DNA of 64,000 nt from Bradyrhizobium sp. LMTR 3 (GCF_001693485.1 NZ_MAXC01000012.1:248001-312000); one strand, 5' to 3'; shown: positions 19,428 through 27,346, numbered from the stretch's first letter. Notes: generated by a model from the sequence alone, not told the origin. Translations and numbers: made by a program.

Positions 19428-19637
19428 ATGCAACTTGAGTCGACCGTAACCTGTCCGCAATGCCATCACACGGCCATCGAGCGGATGCCGATAGACGCGT
19501 GTCAGTTCTTCGATGACTGCAAGGGTTGCGGTGCGAGGCTCAAGCCGCTCCCCGGCGATTGCTGCGTATTCTGCTCATTCGGCTCCGTGGCTTGCCCGCC
19601 AGTTCAACAAGGGGGCAAGCCAGGATGCTCTATGTGA
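19428..19637 (+). CDS. Small Cys-rich protein with GDCCVFCSFGS motif
   Basis: A 69-residue protein with ten cysteines: a CPQCHH pair near the N-terminus, CKGCG in the middle, and the conserved block GDCCVFCSFGSVACPP near the end. Proteins with this block are widespread and often encoded near metal-resistance genes, but no function is established that I know of. The two CxxC pairs look like a zinc-ribbon or other metal site. It begins 41 bp after csp in the same direction, so probably shares its transcript, and ends one base before the convergent ArsR-rhodanese gene. Confidence 0.84.
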   Translation: MQLESTVTCPQCHHTAIERMPIDACQFFDDCKGCGARLKPLPGDCCVFCSFGSVACPPVQQGGKPGCSM

Positions 19638-19638
19638 T

Positions 19639-20307
19639 TCAGGCGCTCCCACTGACGACCGGCAAGCCGGCGGCTCGCCACTCCGGCAACCCGTCCTCCA
19701 GGCGACGGACCTTGAAGCCGCGCGCGCGCAGTGCGGCTACCGCTTCGTAGGACAACACGCAGTAGGGTCCCCGGCAGTAAGCGACGATCTCGTTGGCGGG
19801 ATCAAGCTCCGCAAGCCGCCTTTCGAGCACGCGCAGGGGAATATTCACGGCGCCCGGCAGATGCCCCAGCGCGAATTCATCCTCGGGACGAACGTCGAGA
19901 ACCGTAACCGCTCCCACGCGGGATCGCTGCAAAAGCTCTTCGCGCGAGACGGCTTCGAGGGCGTCGCGCTCATTGAAATAACTGCGCACGACCTGCTCGA
20001 CTTCGGCGACGCTTCGCTCGGCAACGACGCGTAACGCTGCCAGCACGTCGAGAACGCTGTCGTCCGCAAGCTGGTAGTAGACGAATTTGCCGTCACGTCT
20101 GCTTGCCACCAGGCCGGCACGACGCATTTGCTGGAGATGTTGCGAGGCGTTGGCGATCGAAAGGCCGGTCTTCTGCGCCAGAACTTCGACGCTGCGCTCC
20201 CCCTGCGCGAGTTGCTCCAGCAACTCAAGGCGGTGCGCATGCCCAAGCGTTTTCGCGACGACCGCGAATTGGGCGAACAAAACCTGCTTCGGTCCTTGGC
20301 TTGACAT
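19639..20307 (-). CDS. ArsR-family regulator fused to a rhodanese domain
   Basis: A 222-residue fusion. Residues about 10-95 form an ArsR winged helix (recognition segment NASQHLQQMRRAGLVASRR). Residues about 125-218 form a rhodanese domain with active loop CRGPYC (Cys178 and Cys183). These are the only two cysteines in the protein, so the ArsR part cannot sense through its own thiols. The rhodanese site, able to carry a persulfide, is the likely sensor. It is divergent from a persulfide dioxygenase operon, and a perfect inverted repeat lies between them. It probably represses that operon and itself until sulfane sulfur modifies Cys178. Known relatives sense persulfide or metals. Confidence 0.9.
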   Translation of the reverse strand: MSSQGPKQVLFAQFAVVAKTLGHAHRLELLEQLAQGERSVEVLAQKTGLSIANASQHLQQMRRAGLVASRRDGKFVYYQLADDSVLDVLAALRVVAERSVAEVEQVVRSYFNERDALEAVSREELLQRSRVGAVTVLDVRPEDEFALGHLPGAVNIPLRVLERRLAELDPANEIVAYCRGPYCVLSYEAVAALRARGFKVRRLEDGLPEWRAAGLPVVSGSA

Positions 20308-20324
20308 CGCTCACGATGAAACTA

Positions 20325-20348
20325 TCATTCAATGGAATAATTGAATGA
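20325..20348. promoter_or_regulatory. Perfect inverted repeat, probable ArsR-rhodanese operator
   Basis: Arms TCATTCAAT and ATTGAATGA are exact reverse complements, 9 bp each, separated by six bases (GGAATA). The site lies 17 bp before the start codon of the ArsR-rhodanese gene and 76 bp before the persulfide dioxygenase gene, in an AT-rich patch of an otherwise GC-rich intergenic region. That placement suits autoregulation and control of the divergent operon. I did not find a second copy elsewhere in the island. Confidence 0.78.
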
Positions 20349-20424
20349 GATCGGCAGCTTGTCAAGCTGTTCTCAAAGTCGAGCTTTTTCGACGTCGCTG
20401 CCGGCCTGAATATGGGAGTTCTCC

Positions 20425-21165
20425 ATGATCCTGCGCCAGTTTTTGCACTCCGATCCCGTCGCCCTCTCCTACCTGGTTGGATGCGGCGGGCGCGCCGCCG
20501 CAGCGGTGGTCGACCCGATCGGCGACATCGCCCCCTACCTGCGCGGCGCGCAAGAGACGGGAATGCGCATTCTCTATGTTATCGATACGCATCTTCATGC
20601 CGATCACGTCTCCGCCGGACGTGCGCTCGCTGAAGCAGCCGGTGCCCAATACGTGCTGTTTGCCGAAGCGGCGGTGAAATTTCCGTTCCGCGGCGTTCGC
20701 GACGGCGAGTTGCTCGAACTAGGCAACGTCTCGATCCAGGTCCTACACACGCCGGGACACACGCCGGAGCACATTTCGCTCGTCGTCACCGACCGACCGC
20801 GCGCGAATGAACCATGGTTCGTTCTGACGGGCCATACCCTCATGGTCGGCGACCTCGGCAGAACCGAACTGGCTACCAGCGCTGAGCAAGGCGCGCGCGC
20901 TCTGTTCCAAAGCGCGCAAAGGCTCAAATCGCTGCCGGACCATCTGGAGGTGTTGCCCGGCGCCTATTCAGGCTCCGTCTGCGGACGCAGCCTCAGTGGC
21001 AAGCCGACGTCCACGATCGGGTTCGAAAAACGCTACAACAACGCGTTCCGGATCGAGGACGAGGACGCCTTCGTGCGTGCCATGATCGCCGACGTTCCGC
21101 TGGCGCCGCCGCAGGCGGCACAGATCCGCGCCATCAATTCCGGCATGATGGCAGCGGCGGAGTGA
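20425..21165 (+). CDS. MBL-fold persulfide dioxygenase (ETHE1-like)
   Basis: A metallo-beta-lactamase-fold iron enzyme expected to oxidise glutathione persulfide to sulfite. The first metal motif is THLHADH (His56, His58, Asp60, His61), the second is TPGHTPEH (His112) and the third is MVGDLGRTEL (Asp143). These supply the two His and one Asp that hold the single iron in ETHE1. The C-terminal segment GSVCGRSLSGKPTSTIGFEK is typical of this bacterial subgroup. It is the first gene of a rightward operon and overlaps the MFS gene by 4 bp. GGGAG lies before the ATG. Control by the ArsR-rhodanese protein is inferred from the shared inverted repeat. Confidence 0.9.
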   Translation: MILRQFLHSDPVALSYLVGCGGRAAAAVVDPIGDIAPYLRGAQETGMRILYVIDTHLHADHVSAGRALAEAAGAQYVLFAEAAVKFPFRGVRDGELLELGNVSIQVLHTPGHTPEHISLVVTDRPRANEPWFVLTGHTLMVGDLGRTELATSAEQGARALFQSAQRLKSLPDHLEVLPGAYSGSVCGRSLSGKPTSTIGFEKRYNNAFRIEDEDAFVRAMIADVPLAPPQAAQIRAINSGMMAAAE

Positions 21166-22421
21166 GCGCGACCAGTAACGATCCAGTCCAGTCTCCGGCG
21201 GCTGGCATCGCCCTTGGGCTCGGCGCCAACTGGCGTCAATTTGCATTGCTGGTTCTGATCAACGCCTTTGTCGGCGGCATGGTCGGGATCGAACGTACCG
21301 TCGTGCCGTTGATCGGCGCGGACGAATTCCATCTTTCTTCCACGACGTTTGTCGTCTCGTTCATTGTCAGCTTCGGTGTCGTCAAGGCTTGCGCCAACCT
21401 TGTTTCAGGGCAACTGGCCGATGTCTGGGGCCGCAAGCGCGTGCTGATCCTGGGCTGGATGTTCGGCCTGCCCGTACCCTTCATGATCATGTGGGCGCCG
21501 AGCTGGAATTGGGTCATCGCCGCCAATGTGTTGCTCGGCATCAATCAAGGGCTTGCCTGGTCGATGACCGTCATCATGAAGGTCGACCTCGTCGGCCCAA
21601 AATCGCGGGGCCTGGCCGTCGGCCTCAACGAGTTTGCCGGCTATCTGGCGGTCGGCTTGACGGCCTTCTTCACCGGCTACATCGCGGCGAACTACGGTCT
21701 CCGGCCGGCGCCGATCTACCTGGGTGTCGGCTATGCGGTCTGCGGCGCGCTGCTCTCCATTTTTCTGGTCCGGGATACGCGCGATCACGTTCGACTGGAG
21801 ATAGGCAACACTGCGCGCCCGAGCCCCACGATCGGCTTCTGGGAAATCTTTACGCTCACCTCGTTGCGCGATCGGAATCTGTTCGCCGCCTCGCAGGCGG
21901 GGCTCGTCAACAATCTCAACGACGGCATGAGTTGGGGAATCTTTCCGCTGTTCTTCCAGTCTTTCGGCCTCGGTGTCGAGCGCATCGGCATCCTCAAGGC
22001 TGTGTACCCCGCCACCTGGGGCATCCTGCAGGTCGCGACCGGTCCGCTGAGCGATCGATGGGGCCGCAAGGGACTGATCGTCGCCGGCATGTGGGTGCAG
22101 GCTGCCGGCCTGTTTCTCACGGCCCTTACCCGTCACTTCGAGTACTGGCTGATCGGCAGCCTCCTGCTCGGGATCGGCACTGCGATGGTGTATCCAAGCC
22201 TGATCGCAGCCGTTTCCGATGCCTCGCATCCCACATGGCGCGCCCGCTCGCTTAGCGTTTATCGCTTCTGGCGCGACCTCGGTTATGCGATCGGCGCACT
22301 CTCTGCCGGCATCATTGCAGACGTTCTGGGATTCGCATGGGCAATCGGGATCGTCGCGGCGCTGACCTTCCTCTCGGGTGTGGTGGTGGCCGTGTTCATG
22401 CGCGAGCGCTCAGTTCCGTAA
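21162..22421 (+). CDS. MFS transporter
   Basis: A 419-residue inner-membrane protein with about twelve hydrophobic segments and the major facilitator loop motif SGQLADVWGRKRVLILG between helices 2 and 3, with a second related motif (GPLSDRWGRKGLIVAG) in the C-terminal half. It starts with GTG overlapping the persulfide dioxygenase stop codon and is followed 18 bp later by a cysteine desulfurase gene. Its place inside a sulfur-handling operon suggests a role in moving a sulfur compound (for example sulfite, thiosulfate or a thiol), but nothing in the sequence shows the substrate. Confidence 0.9.
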   Translation: MSATSNDPVQSPAAGIALGLGANWRQFALLVLINAFVGGMVGIERTVVPLIGADEFHLSSTTFVVSFIVSFGVVKACANLVSGQLADVWGRKRVLILGWMFGLPVPFMIMWAPSWNWVIAANVLLGINQGLAWSMTVIMKVDLVGPKSRGLAVGLNEFAGYLAVGLTAFFTGYIAANYGLRPAPIYLGVGYAVCGALLSIFLVRDTRDHVRLEIGNTARPSPTIGFWEIFTLTSLRDRNLFAASQAGLVNNLNDGMSWGIFPLFFQSFGLGVERIGILKAVYPATWGILQVATGPLSDRWGRKGLIVAGMWVQAAGLFLTALTRHFEYWLIGSLLLGIGTAMVYPSLIAAVSDASHPTWRARSLSVYRFWRDLGYAIGALSAGIIADVLGFAWAIGIVAALTFLSGVVVAVFMRERSVP

Positions 22422-22439
22422 CTCTGACTCATAGAGATC

Positions 22440-23573
22440 ATGAACTCGCAACGGATCTATCTCGATTACAACGCGAGCACGCCGATCGACCCGGCCGTTG
22501 CCGCCGCAATGACACCGCTTCTCGAGAATCATTACGGCAATCCATCTAGCGGTCATTGGGCGTCCGGCGAGGCAAAGGCCGCGCTCGAGGCCGCGCGCGG
22601 CCAGGTCGCCGCCCTGCTCGGCTGCAATGAAGACGAAATTGTCTTCACGAGTGGGGGCAGCGAGGCGAACAATCTCGCGATAAAGGGCGTGTTCTTTGTC
22701 GGCCGCGACAAAGGCGATCACATCATCACCACCCGGATCGAGCACCCGGCGATAACAGAACCGTGCCGGTTTCTCGAACGCCTGGGCGCAAGGGTCACCT
22801 ATTTGCCCGTCGATAGCGCCGGTCGGATCGACCCCGACGATCTTCGCAAGGCGATCACATCGCGCACGATCCTTGTCAGCATCATGCACGCCAACAACGA
22901 GGTCGGCACGCTCCAGCCGATCGAGGATTGTGCGCGCATCGCTCATGAGTGCGGCATCGCCTTTCATACCGACGCCGCCCAATCCGTTGGCAAAGTGCCG
23001 ACCGACGTAAGCCAACTCGGCGTCGATCTCCTTTCGATCGCCGGCCACAAGGTCTATGCCCCCAAGGGAATTGGCGCCCTGTACGTGCGTCGCGGCCTGT
23101 CGATCGAGCCGCTGATCCACGGTGCCGGGCATGAACGCGGCCGGCGAGCCGGCACCGAAAGCGCGCTGCTTGCGGTGGGCCTTGGGAAAGCCTGCGAGCT
23201 TGCGCGCAATCTTGCGCCTTTGGATCAGGTGCGCATCCTGCGCGATCATTTCTGGCAACGGTTGCAGCAGCAGTTCGGAAATCGCGTGGCGCTCAATGGG
23301 CATCCAGTCCATCGGCTGCCAAACACGCTCAATGCTTCCTTTGTCGGCCGCATCGGCACCGAGATATTGACGCAGTTGGACGGTATCGCGGCCTCGACCG
23401 GATCGGCGTGCCACTCCGGCCGGATTGAGCTCTCGCCGGTCCTGCAAGCCATGAGCGTTGCTCCAGAAGTCGGCATGGGGGCGGTCCGGTTCAGCCTGGG
23501 GCGAGGGACGACGCGGAGCGAGATCGATACCGTGGTCGAACGTCTGATCGAAATACTCGACCGTGAGGAATGA
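22440..23573 (+). CDS. Cysteine desulfurase family protein (NifS/IscS-like)
   Basis: A PLP-dependent enzyme that takes sulfur from cysteine to form an enzyme persulfide and alanine. The 377 residues show SGGSEANN (PLP phosphate contact), HTDAAQ, the PLP-binding lysine in SIAGHKVYAPKG (Lys204), and the catalytic cysteine in STGSACHSG (Cys324). The long active loop is of the NifS/IscS class. No isc or suf scaffold genes are nearby, so it is not the housekeeping Fe-S gene by context. In this operon it could feed or drain the cell's persulfide pool, or repair Fe-S clusters after copper damage; both are inferences. Confidence 0.9.
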   Translation: MNSQRIYLDYNASTPIDPAVAAAMTPLLENHYGNPSSGHWASGEAKAALEAARGQVAALLGCNEDEIVFTSGGSEANNLAIKGVFFVGRDKGDHIITTRIEHPAITEPCRFLERLGARVTYLPVDSAGRIDPDDLRKAITSRTILVSIMHANNEVGTLQPIEDCARIAHECGIAFHTDAAQSVGKVPTDVSQLGVDLLSIAGHKVYAPKGIGALYVRRGLSIEPLIHGAGHERGRRAGTESALLAVGLGKACELARNLAPLDQVRILRDHFWQRLQQQFGNRVALNGHPVHRLPNTLNASFVGRIGTEILTQLDGIAASTGSACHSGRIELSPVLQAMSVAPEVGMGAVRFSLGRGTTRSEIDTVVERLIEILDREE

Positions 23574-23820
23574 CGAATCCACGGAGCCCGTCATCGCGCG
23601 AGGCCTTCATCCAGCGCGTCGACCCACCGAACACCGGCGCTGGTCGTCAGGAACGGCCTGAGCCAACGATAATCTATAACTAGCAGACTATGGTTGTTGC
23701 CGAGGGCTTAAACCATTCGACGACATGGCAGGCGGGAATGACGCCAATCTGCACCCTCACCTCCAATGCCGCGGCCAGACCCTCAGGCGCTGCCACATTC
23801 CAGCTTGACTAATCAATACC

Positions 23821-23852
23821 TCGACGGTTATGTATCAATCAATAACCATCGA
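23821..23852. promoter_or_regulatory. Imperfect inverted repeat before ArsR-SRPBCC pair
   Basis: Arms TCGACGGTTAT and ATAACCATCGA are 11 bp each with one mismatch, around a 10-base AT-rich spacer. The site ends 14 bp before the start codon of the ArsR gene, where a repressor would block transcription or overlap the promoter. Autoregulation by the downstream ArsR protein is the likely use. Confidence 0.65.
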
Positions 23853-23866
23853 GCTATCGATTTCGA

Positions 23867-24190
23867 ATGCCCAACGCTCATGATGTGCTGTTCAGAACAC
23901 TCGCCGACCCGAGCCGCCGGGCGATCTTTGAGCGGCTGTGCCGCGAAGGAGAGCAGACGGTCGGGGCCCTGACCGCCCGGGCCGGGATCTCGCAGCCGGC
24001 CGTCTCGAAGCATCTTGGCGTTCTGAAACAGGCGGGGCTGGTGCGCGACCGCCACGAAGGCCGCCAGACGCACTATAGCGCGCAGCTCGGCGCCCTCGCC
24101 CCGCTGATCGACTGGACCAGCGAGATGGCCGGGTTCTGGCAGAGGCGGTTCGACGATCTCGAAGACCTGCTCAAACGGATGGACCAATGA
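23867..24190 (+). CDS. ArsR-family repressor
   Basis: A 107-residue winged-helix protein with the classic N-terminus (DVLFRTLADPSRRAIFERL) and recognition helix GISQPAVSKHLGVLKQAGL. It has few cysteines and no CVC metal-site motif, and belongs to the non-metal ArsR group that is regularly paired with SRPBCC genes. It overlaps the next gene by 4 bp (ATGA), so the two are translationally coupled. An inverted repeat lies just upstream. The inducer is unknown. Confidence 0.9.
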   Translation: MPNAHDVLFRTLADPSRRAIFERLCREGEQTVGALTARAGISQPAVSKHLGVLKQAGLVRDRHEGRQTHYSAQLGALAPLIDWTSEMAGFWQRRFDDLEDLLKRMDQ

Positions 24191-24618
24191 CCGATCGTGC
24201 GACCGAAACGCGTTCCGTCGTTGTCGAACGCGAAATAGCTCATTCGCCGGAAAAGCTGTGGCGTGCGCTGACGCAACCGCACCTGATCGAGGAGTGGCTG
24301 ATGAAGAACGACTTCAAGCCGGCCGTGGGCCATCGCTTCAATCTTCGCGGCGAATGGGGCGGCGTGCTGGACTGCGAGGTCCTCGCCATCGAGCCGAACA
24401 AGACGCTCTCCTACACCTGGAATTTCAAGCACGACGATGCGGCCTACGATCTGCAGAGCGTGGTGACCTTTACGCTCACCCCAACGGGCACGGGCACCAG
24501 GCTGCGCATGGAGCAGACAGGCTTCCGGCCCGATCAGAAGCAGGCCTATGGCGGCGCCCACGCCGGATGGAAGCAGTTCTTTGCGAAGCTGGAGGAGGTT
24601 CTGGCGCGAACGGACTGA
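24187..24618 (+). CDS. SRPBCC (AHSA1-type) domain protein
   Basis: A 143-residue START/Bet v1-fold protein with the AHSA1-type pattern VVEREIAHSPEKLWRALTQP at the N-terminus and a C-terminal helix GGAHAGWKQFFAKLEEVL. The fold makes a hydrophobic pocket that binds small ligands. Coupled to the ArsR repressor upstream, it may bind or sequester the repressor's inducer, although the function of such pairs is not settled. It is part of a run of five rightward genes (ArsR, SRPBCC, membrane protein, two DUF1801). Confidence 0.88.
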   Translation: MTDRATETRSVVVEREIAHSPEKLWRALTQPHLIEEWLMKNDFKPAVGHRFNLRGEWGGVLDCEVLAIEPNKTLSYTWNFKHDDAAYDLQSVVTFTLTPTGTGTRLRMEQTGFRPDQKQAYGGAHAGWKQFFAKLEEVLARTD

Positions 24619-24654
24619 GTCTGCCGCGTCGCGTTCGTTTCAAGGGAGGTTTCA

Positions 24655-24882
24655 TTGAACTGGAATACGTGTATTCGGCAAATCCACCGCTGGCTGTCCA
24701 TTGCCTTTACGGTGGCCGTGATCATCAACGTCGTTGCCATGGCGCAAGAGAAACAAGCAATCTGGGTCGGCCTTCTGGCGCTGTTCCCGCTCATTCTGTT
24801 GCTGCTCACCGGTCTGTACTTGTTCGCGCTGCCCCATGCCGCCAAATGGCGTAGCGTGCGAGGCATCAGCGGATTGGAGTGA
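24655..24882 (+). CDS. Small two-helix membrane protein (PepSY-TM-like)
   Basis: A 75-residue protein with two hydrophobic segments (about 13-28 and 37-58). It begins with IRQIHRWLSIAFTVAVI, which resembles the first helix of PepSY-associated membrane proteins. It starts with TTG after a strong AAGGGAGGT. The function is unknown. It lies 36 bp after the SRPBCC gene, and its stop overlaps a possible GTG start of the next gene. Confidence 0.72.
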   Translation: MNWNTCIRQIHRWLSIAFTVAVIINVVAMAQEKQAIWVGLLALFPLILLLLTGLYLFALPHAAKWRSVRGISGLE

Positions 24883-24887
24883 ACCCA

Positions 24888-25331
24888 ATGGCCGGCAGGA
24901 CGTCCGCGAAGTCGGCGAAAAAGACTGCAAAGCCCGTCCTTCTCTCAGGCGGCAATCCTCAGATCGCGAAGGGATACGGCGATGCCCCCGTGCAGGCCTA
25001 CATCGCGGCCATGCCGGGCTGGAAACGCGACGTCGGGCGCCACCTCGACGCGCTGATCGTCCGCACCGTTCCCGGCGTGCACAAGGCGGTCAAATGGAAT
25101 ACGCCTTTTTATGGCGTCGAGGATCAGGGCGGCTGGTTCCTCGCCTTCCATTGCTTCACCAAGTACGTCAAAGTGACTTTCTTCCGCGGCACGTCGCTCC
25201 ACCCTATCCCGCCCGGCGAGTCCAAGCACAAGGAAGTGCGCTATCTCGACATCTATGAGGACGGCCTTGACGAAGCGCAGCTTGTTGCCTGGGTGAAGCA
25301 AGCGAGCCAGTTGCCCGGCGAACGATTGTGA
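24888..25331 (+). CDS. DUF1801 domain protein (first copy)
   Basis: About 147 residues. After a Lys-rich N-terminus, the DUF1801 core begins at VQAYIAAMPGWKRDVGRHLD and contains the family's WNTPFYGVEDQGGWFLAF and KYVKVTFFRG segments. The fold is small, related to frataxin-like or YdhG proteins, and has no known biochemical role. A GTG at 24879 overlapping the previous stop is an alternative start. It is followed 16 bp later by a second DUF1801 gene. Confidence 0.86.
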   Translation: MAGRTSAKSAKKTAKPVLLSGGNPQIAKGYGDAPVQAYIAAMPGWKRDVGRHLDALIVRTVPGVHKAVKWNTPFYGVEDQGGWFLAFHCFTKYVKVTFFRGTSLHPIPPGESKHKEVRYLDIYEDGLDEAQLVAWVKQASQLPGERL

Positions 25332-25347
25332 GCAAACGATAATAGCC

Positions 25348-25809
25348 ATGAAGAAAGCAACAACGAAGAAGAGCGGCGCGAGCGAAGGAAAAGGCGGAAG
25401 CTCTCCCTCTCAGCACATCGATGGGCGAATCAAGGAGCTGGGCGATTGGCGCGGCGAGATGCTCGCGCAGATCCGAAGCATCATCAAGCAGGCCGATCCC
25501 GAAGTGGTCGAGGAGTGGAAGTGGCGCGGCGTTCCGGTGTGGGAGCACGACGGCATCATCTGCACCGGAGAGACCTACAAGGCGGTCGTGAAGATGACCT
25601 TTGCCAAGGGCGCCTCGCTGGAGGACCCGTCAGACCTCTTCAACTCCAGCTTGGAGGGCAACACCCGGCGCGCCATCGATTTCCACGAAGGCGACAAGAT
25701 CGACGAAAAGGCATTGAAGGCGCTCATTCGCGAGGCCGTGGCACTGAACACGTCGAAGCGAGCGGCCGCACGACCCGCCAGCGCTCGGAAGAAATCAAGG
25801 AGCGCTTGA
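25348..25809 (+). CDS. DUF1801 domain protein (second copy)
   Basis: A 153-residue relative of the gene before it, with a Lys/Ser-rich N-terminus, the core LGDWRGEMLAQIRSIIKQAD and the conserved VEEWKWRGVPVWEHDGIICT. It ends in a basic tail. It differs enough from its neighbour to be an old duplication. It is last in the ArsR-SRPBCC run, and the next gene is convergent. No function is known. Confidence 0.86.
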   Translation: MKKATTKKSGASEGKGGSSPSQHIDGRIKELGDWRGEMLAQIRSIIKQADPEVVEEWKWRGVPVWEHDGIICTGETYKAVVKMTFAKGASLEDPSDLFNSSLEGNTRRAIDFHEGDKIDEKALKALIREAVALNTSKRAAARPASARKKSRSA

Positions 25810-25829
25810 GCAAACGGAGGAGCTGGCTA

Positions 25830-26045
25830 TCACCGGGGATGAAGCTGCAGCTCCAGCAATGCGAGCCGTTGCAGGACAATCGGGTCACGCTCTCCGCTGT
25901 GAGCGGCGCGCAGGATCGCTTCCGCGATCAACTGAACGTGGTGGGAATGGACGGGCTCTGGGAGCGTAGCGACGGCGGCGTCAAGCGCCTGCTCCATCAC
26001 CGAGATGACCTCGGGCGGGAACGACGCGTTTGCAAAATCCTTCAT
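25830..26045 (-). CDS. Small conserved hypothetical protein, 71 aa
   Basis: A short helical, soluble protein beginning MKDFANASFPPEVISVMEQA, with an Ala/Leu-rich helix (VQLIAEAILRAAHSGERDP). I recall near-identical small proteins in Bradyrhizobium genomes but no function. No signal peptide or metal motif is present. It converges on the second DUF1801 gene. Confidence 0.74.
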   Translation of the reverse strand: MKDFANASFPPEVISVMEQALDAAVATLPEPVHSHHVQLIAEAILRAAHSGERDPIVLQRLALLELQLHPR

Positions 26046-26256
26046 GGCCGGCGGCTAAAAGAAAGCGGTCGCCGATGCGCCATGTAAACGGGACTGCATC
26101 GGGAGCCGCTCGAGTTCATGTGTCTATCCCTGACACAGATTGCATAATTTTCCCGGGCCTGGATCGTTCCAATGACGCGAACAAAATCGCTGCGTCCGAT
26201 CGACCCAAGCGCGGCTGGACCAGCGGCTGGACCGCCGCCACCGCACGATCGGACGT

Positions 26257-27066
26257 TCAGACGGCCGGATCCTGGTGCAGGTAACGGTCGTCAAACTGCG
26301 CCAACTCCGCGAGCCTTGTTTCGTCGAGCACGTGCACTTGCCCCCGGCTGACGTCGACGATCCCATCCTCGCGCAGTTGCCTGATGATGCGGTTCGCATG
26401 CACTGGCGTGATGCCCAGCGCCTCGCCGATCTGCTCTTGGGTAAGCGGAAATTCGAACGTGGCAGGCGCCGTGCCTCCCCTGATTGCAAGAAGACGCTCG
26501 CGAAGTTCGAGCGCGATATGGACAAGCCGGGCCGGCGCCGGCCGCTGTCCGACATTGACGATCCACTCCCGAAATATCGCGGAATCGATCAAGGTATCGC
26601 GCCAGAGCGCGTCCGCAACATTCGGTCTCACATGCGTCAGGTCTAGCAGCGAGGCATGACTGATGAACCCTAGCGTCGAGGGGACCAGCGTAGCGAGATC
26701 ATGATCCATCCTGCGCAGGTGCAAACTCTGAAGGTCGGGTATCTCGCCGGGGATGTGAATCGAGAGAATTTGCCGCTGGCCGGCCTCTGTCGTTTTGGAA
26801 CGAATACAGAAGCCCTCGATGATCAGGCAGCATTCCGACGGACGTTCGCCGTCAGATACGATGGCTCTTGCGCCTTCCCAGTGGCGAACCGCAATCGGAA
26901 GCGAACGGATCGCGGCAATATCAGCCGGATCGAGTTTCGAGACGGTATCGAGCCGCCGCAACAAGCTTGCCAACACCGAAGCCCGATCCACGCGCCTGTC
27001 CTGTTCGATTGAATGATCTTCTGCCTCTGAGTGAAACGAAATCTGCCCGATGCCGGTTCCAAACAA
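26257..27066 (-). CDS. Crp/Fnr-family transcription regulator
   Basis: Contains a cyclic-nucleotide-binding-type beta barrel (about residues 55-160, ARAIVSDGERPSECCLIIEG) and a C-terminal helix-turn-helix (FEFPLTQEQIGEALGITPVH then ANRIIRQLREDGIV). It lacks the four-cysteine Fe-S set of Fnr, so it belongs to the group with no obvious cofactor that is abundant in Bradyrhizobium. The upstream-most start is TTG at 27066. A GTG at 26988 (VDRASVLASLLRR) would give a length closer to homologues and may be the true start. It is divergent from a small basic protein gene. Confidence 0.88.
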   Translation of the reverse strand: MFGTGIGQISFHSEAEDHSIEQDRRVDRASVLASLLRRLDTVSKLDPADIAAIRSLPIAVRHWEGARAIVSDGERPSECCLIIEGFCIRSKTTEAGQRQILSIHIPGEIPDLQSLHLRRMDHDLATLVPSTLGFISHASLLDLTHVRPNVADALWRDTLIDSAIFREWIVNVGQRPAPARLVHIALELRERLLAIRGGTAPATFEFPLTQEQIGEALGITPVHANRIIRQLREDGIVDVSRGQVHVLDETRLAELAQFDDRYLHQDPAV

Positions 27067-27125
27067 AGGTTAAGGATAGGATTGCCGGGACGTGGAAGGG
27101 TCGAAGCCAGCAAGGAGATCCGTCC

Positions 27126-27329
27126 ATGAAGAAAAAACGTAATCGCAGCCGCCCAGCCCTTCCGCTTCAGGAGCGCCTCAAGCAAATTGCCCTTCGCGCC
27201 CGCGAAAAGGCCGAGAGCTCACCGCCAGGACAGGAGCGTGATCGTTTGATGCGGGCGGCGGTCGCGACCGAGTCGGCAGCGGCCCTCGAACGCTGGCTGA
27301 CGTCGCCTGGATTGCAGCGCCCGAAATAG
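27126..27329 (+). CDS. Small basic conserved protein, 67 aa
   Basis: A Lys/Arg-rich N-terminus (MKKKRNRSRPALPLQERLKQ) is followed by a helix with many Ala and Glu and a conserved end (ALERWLTSPGLQRPK). AAGGAG lies about 7 bases before the ATG. Proteins of this sort are common in Bradyrhizobium and unstudied. It is divergent from the Crp/Fnr gene, with 59 bp between the starts. Confidence 0.75.
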   Translation: MKKKRNRSRPALPLQERLKQIALRAREKAESSPPGQERDRLMRAAVATESAAALERWLTSPGLQRPK

Positions 27330-27346
27330 CGCTGCGGTCTTCCGGC

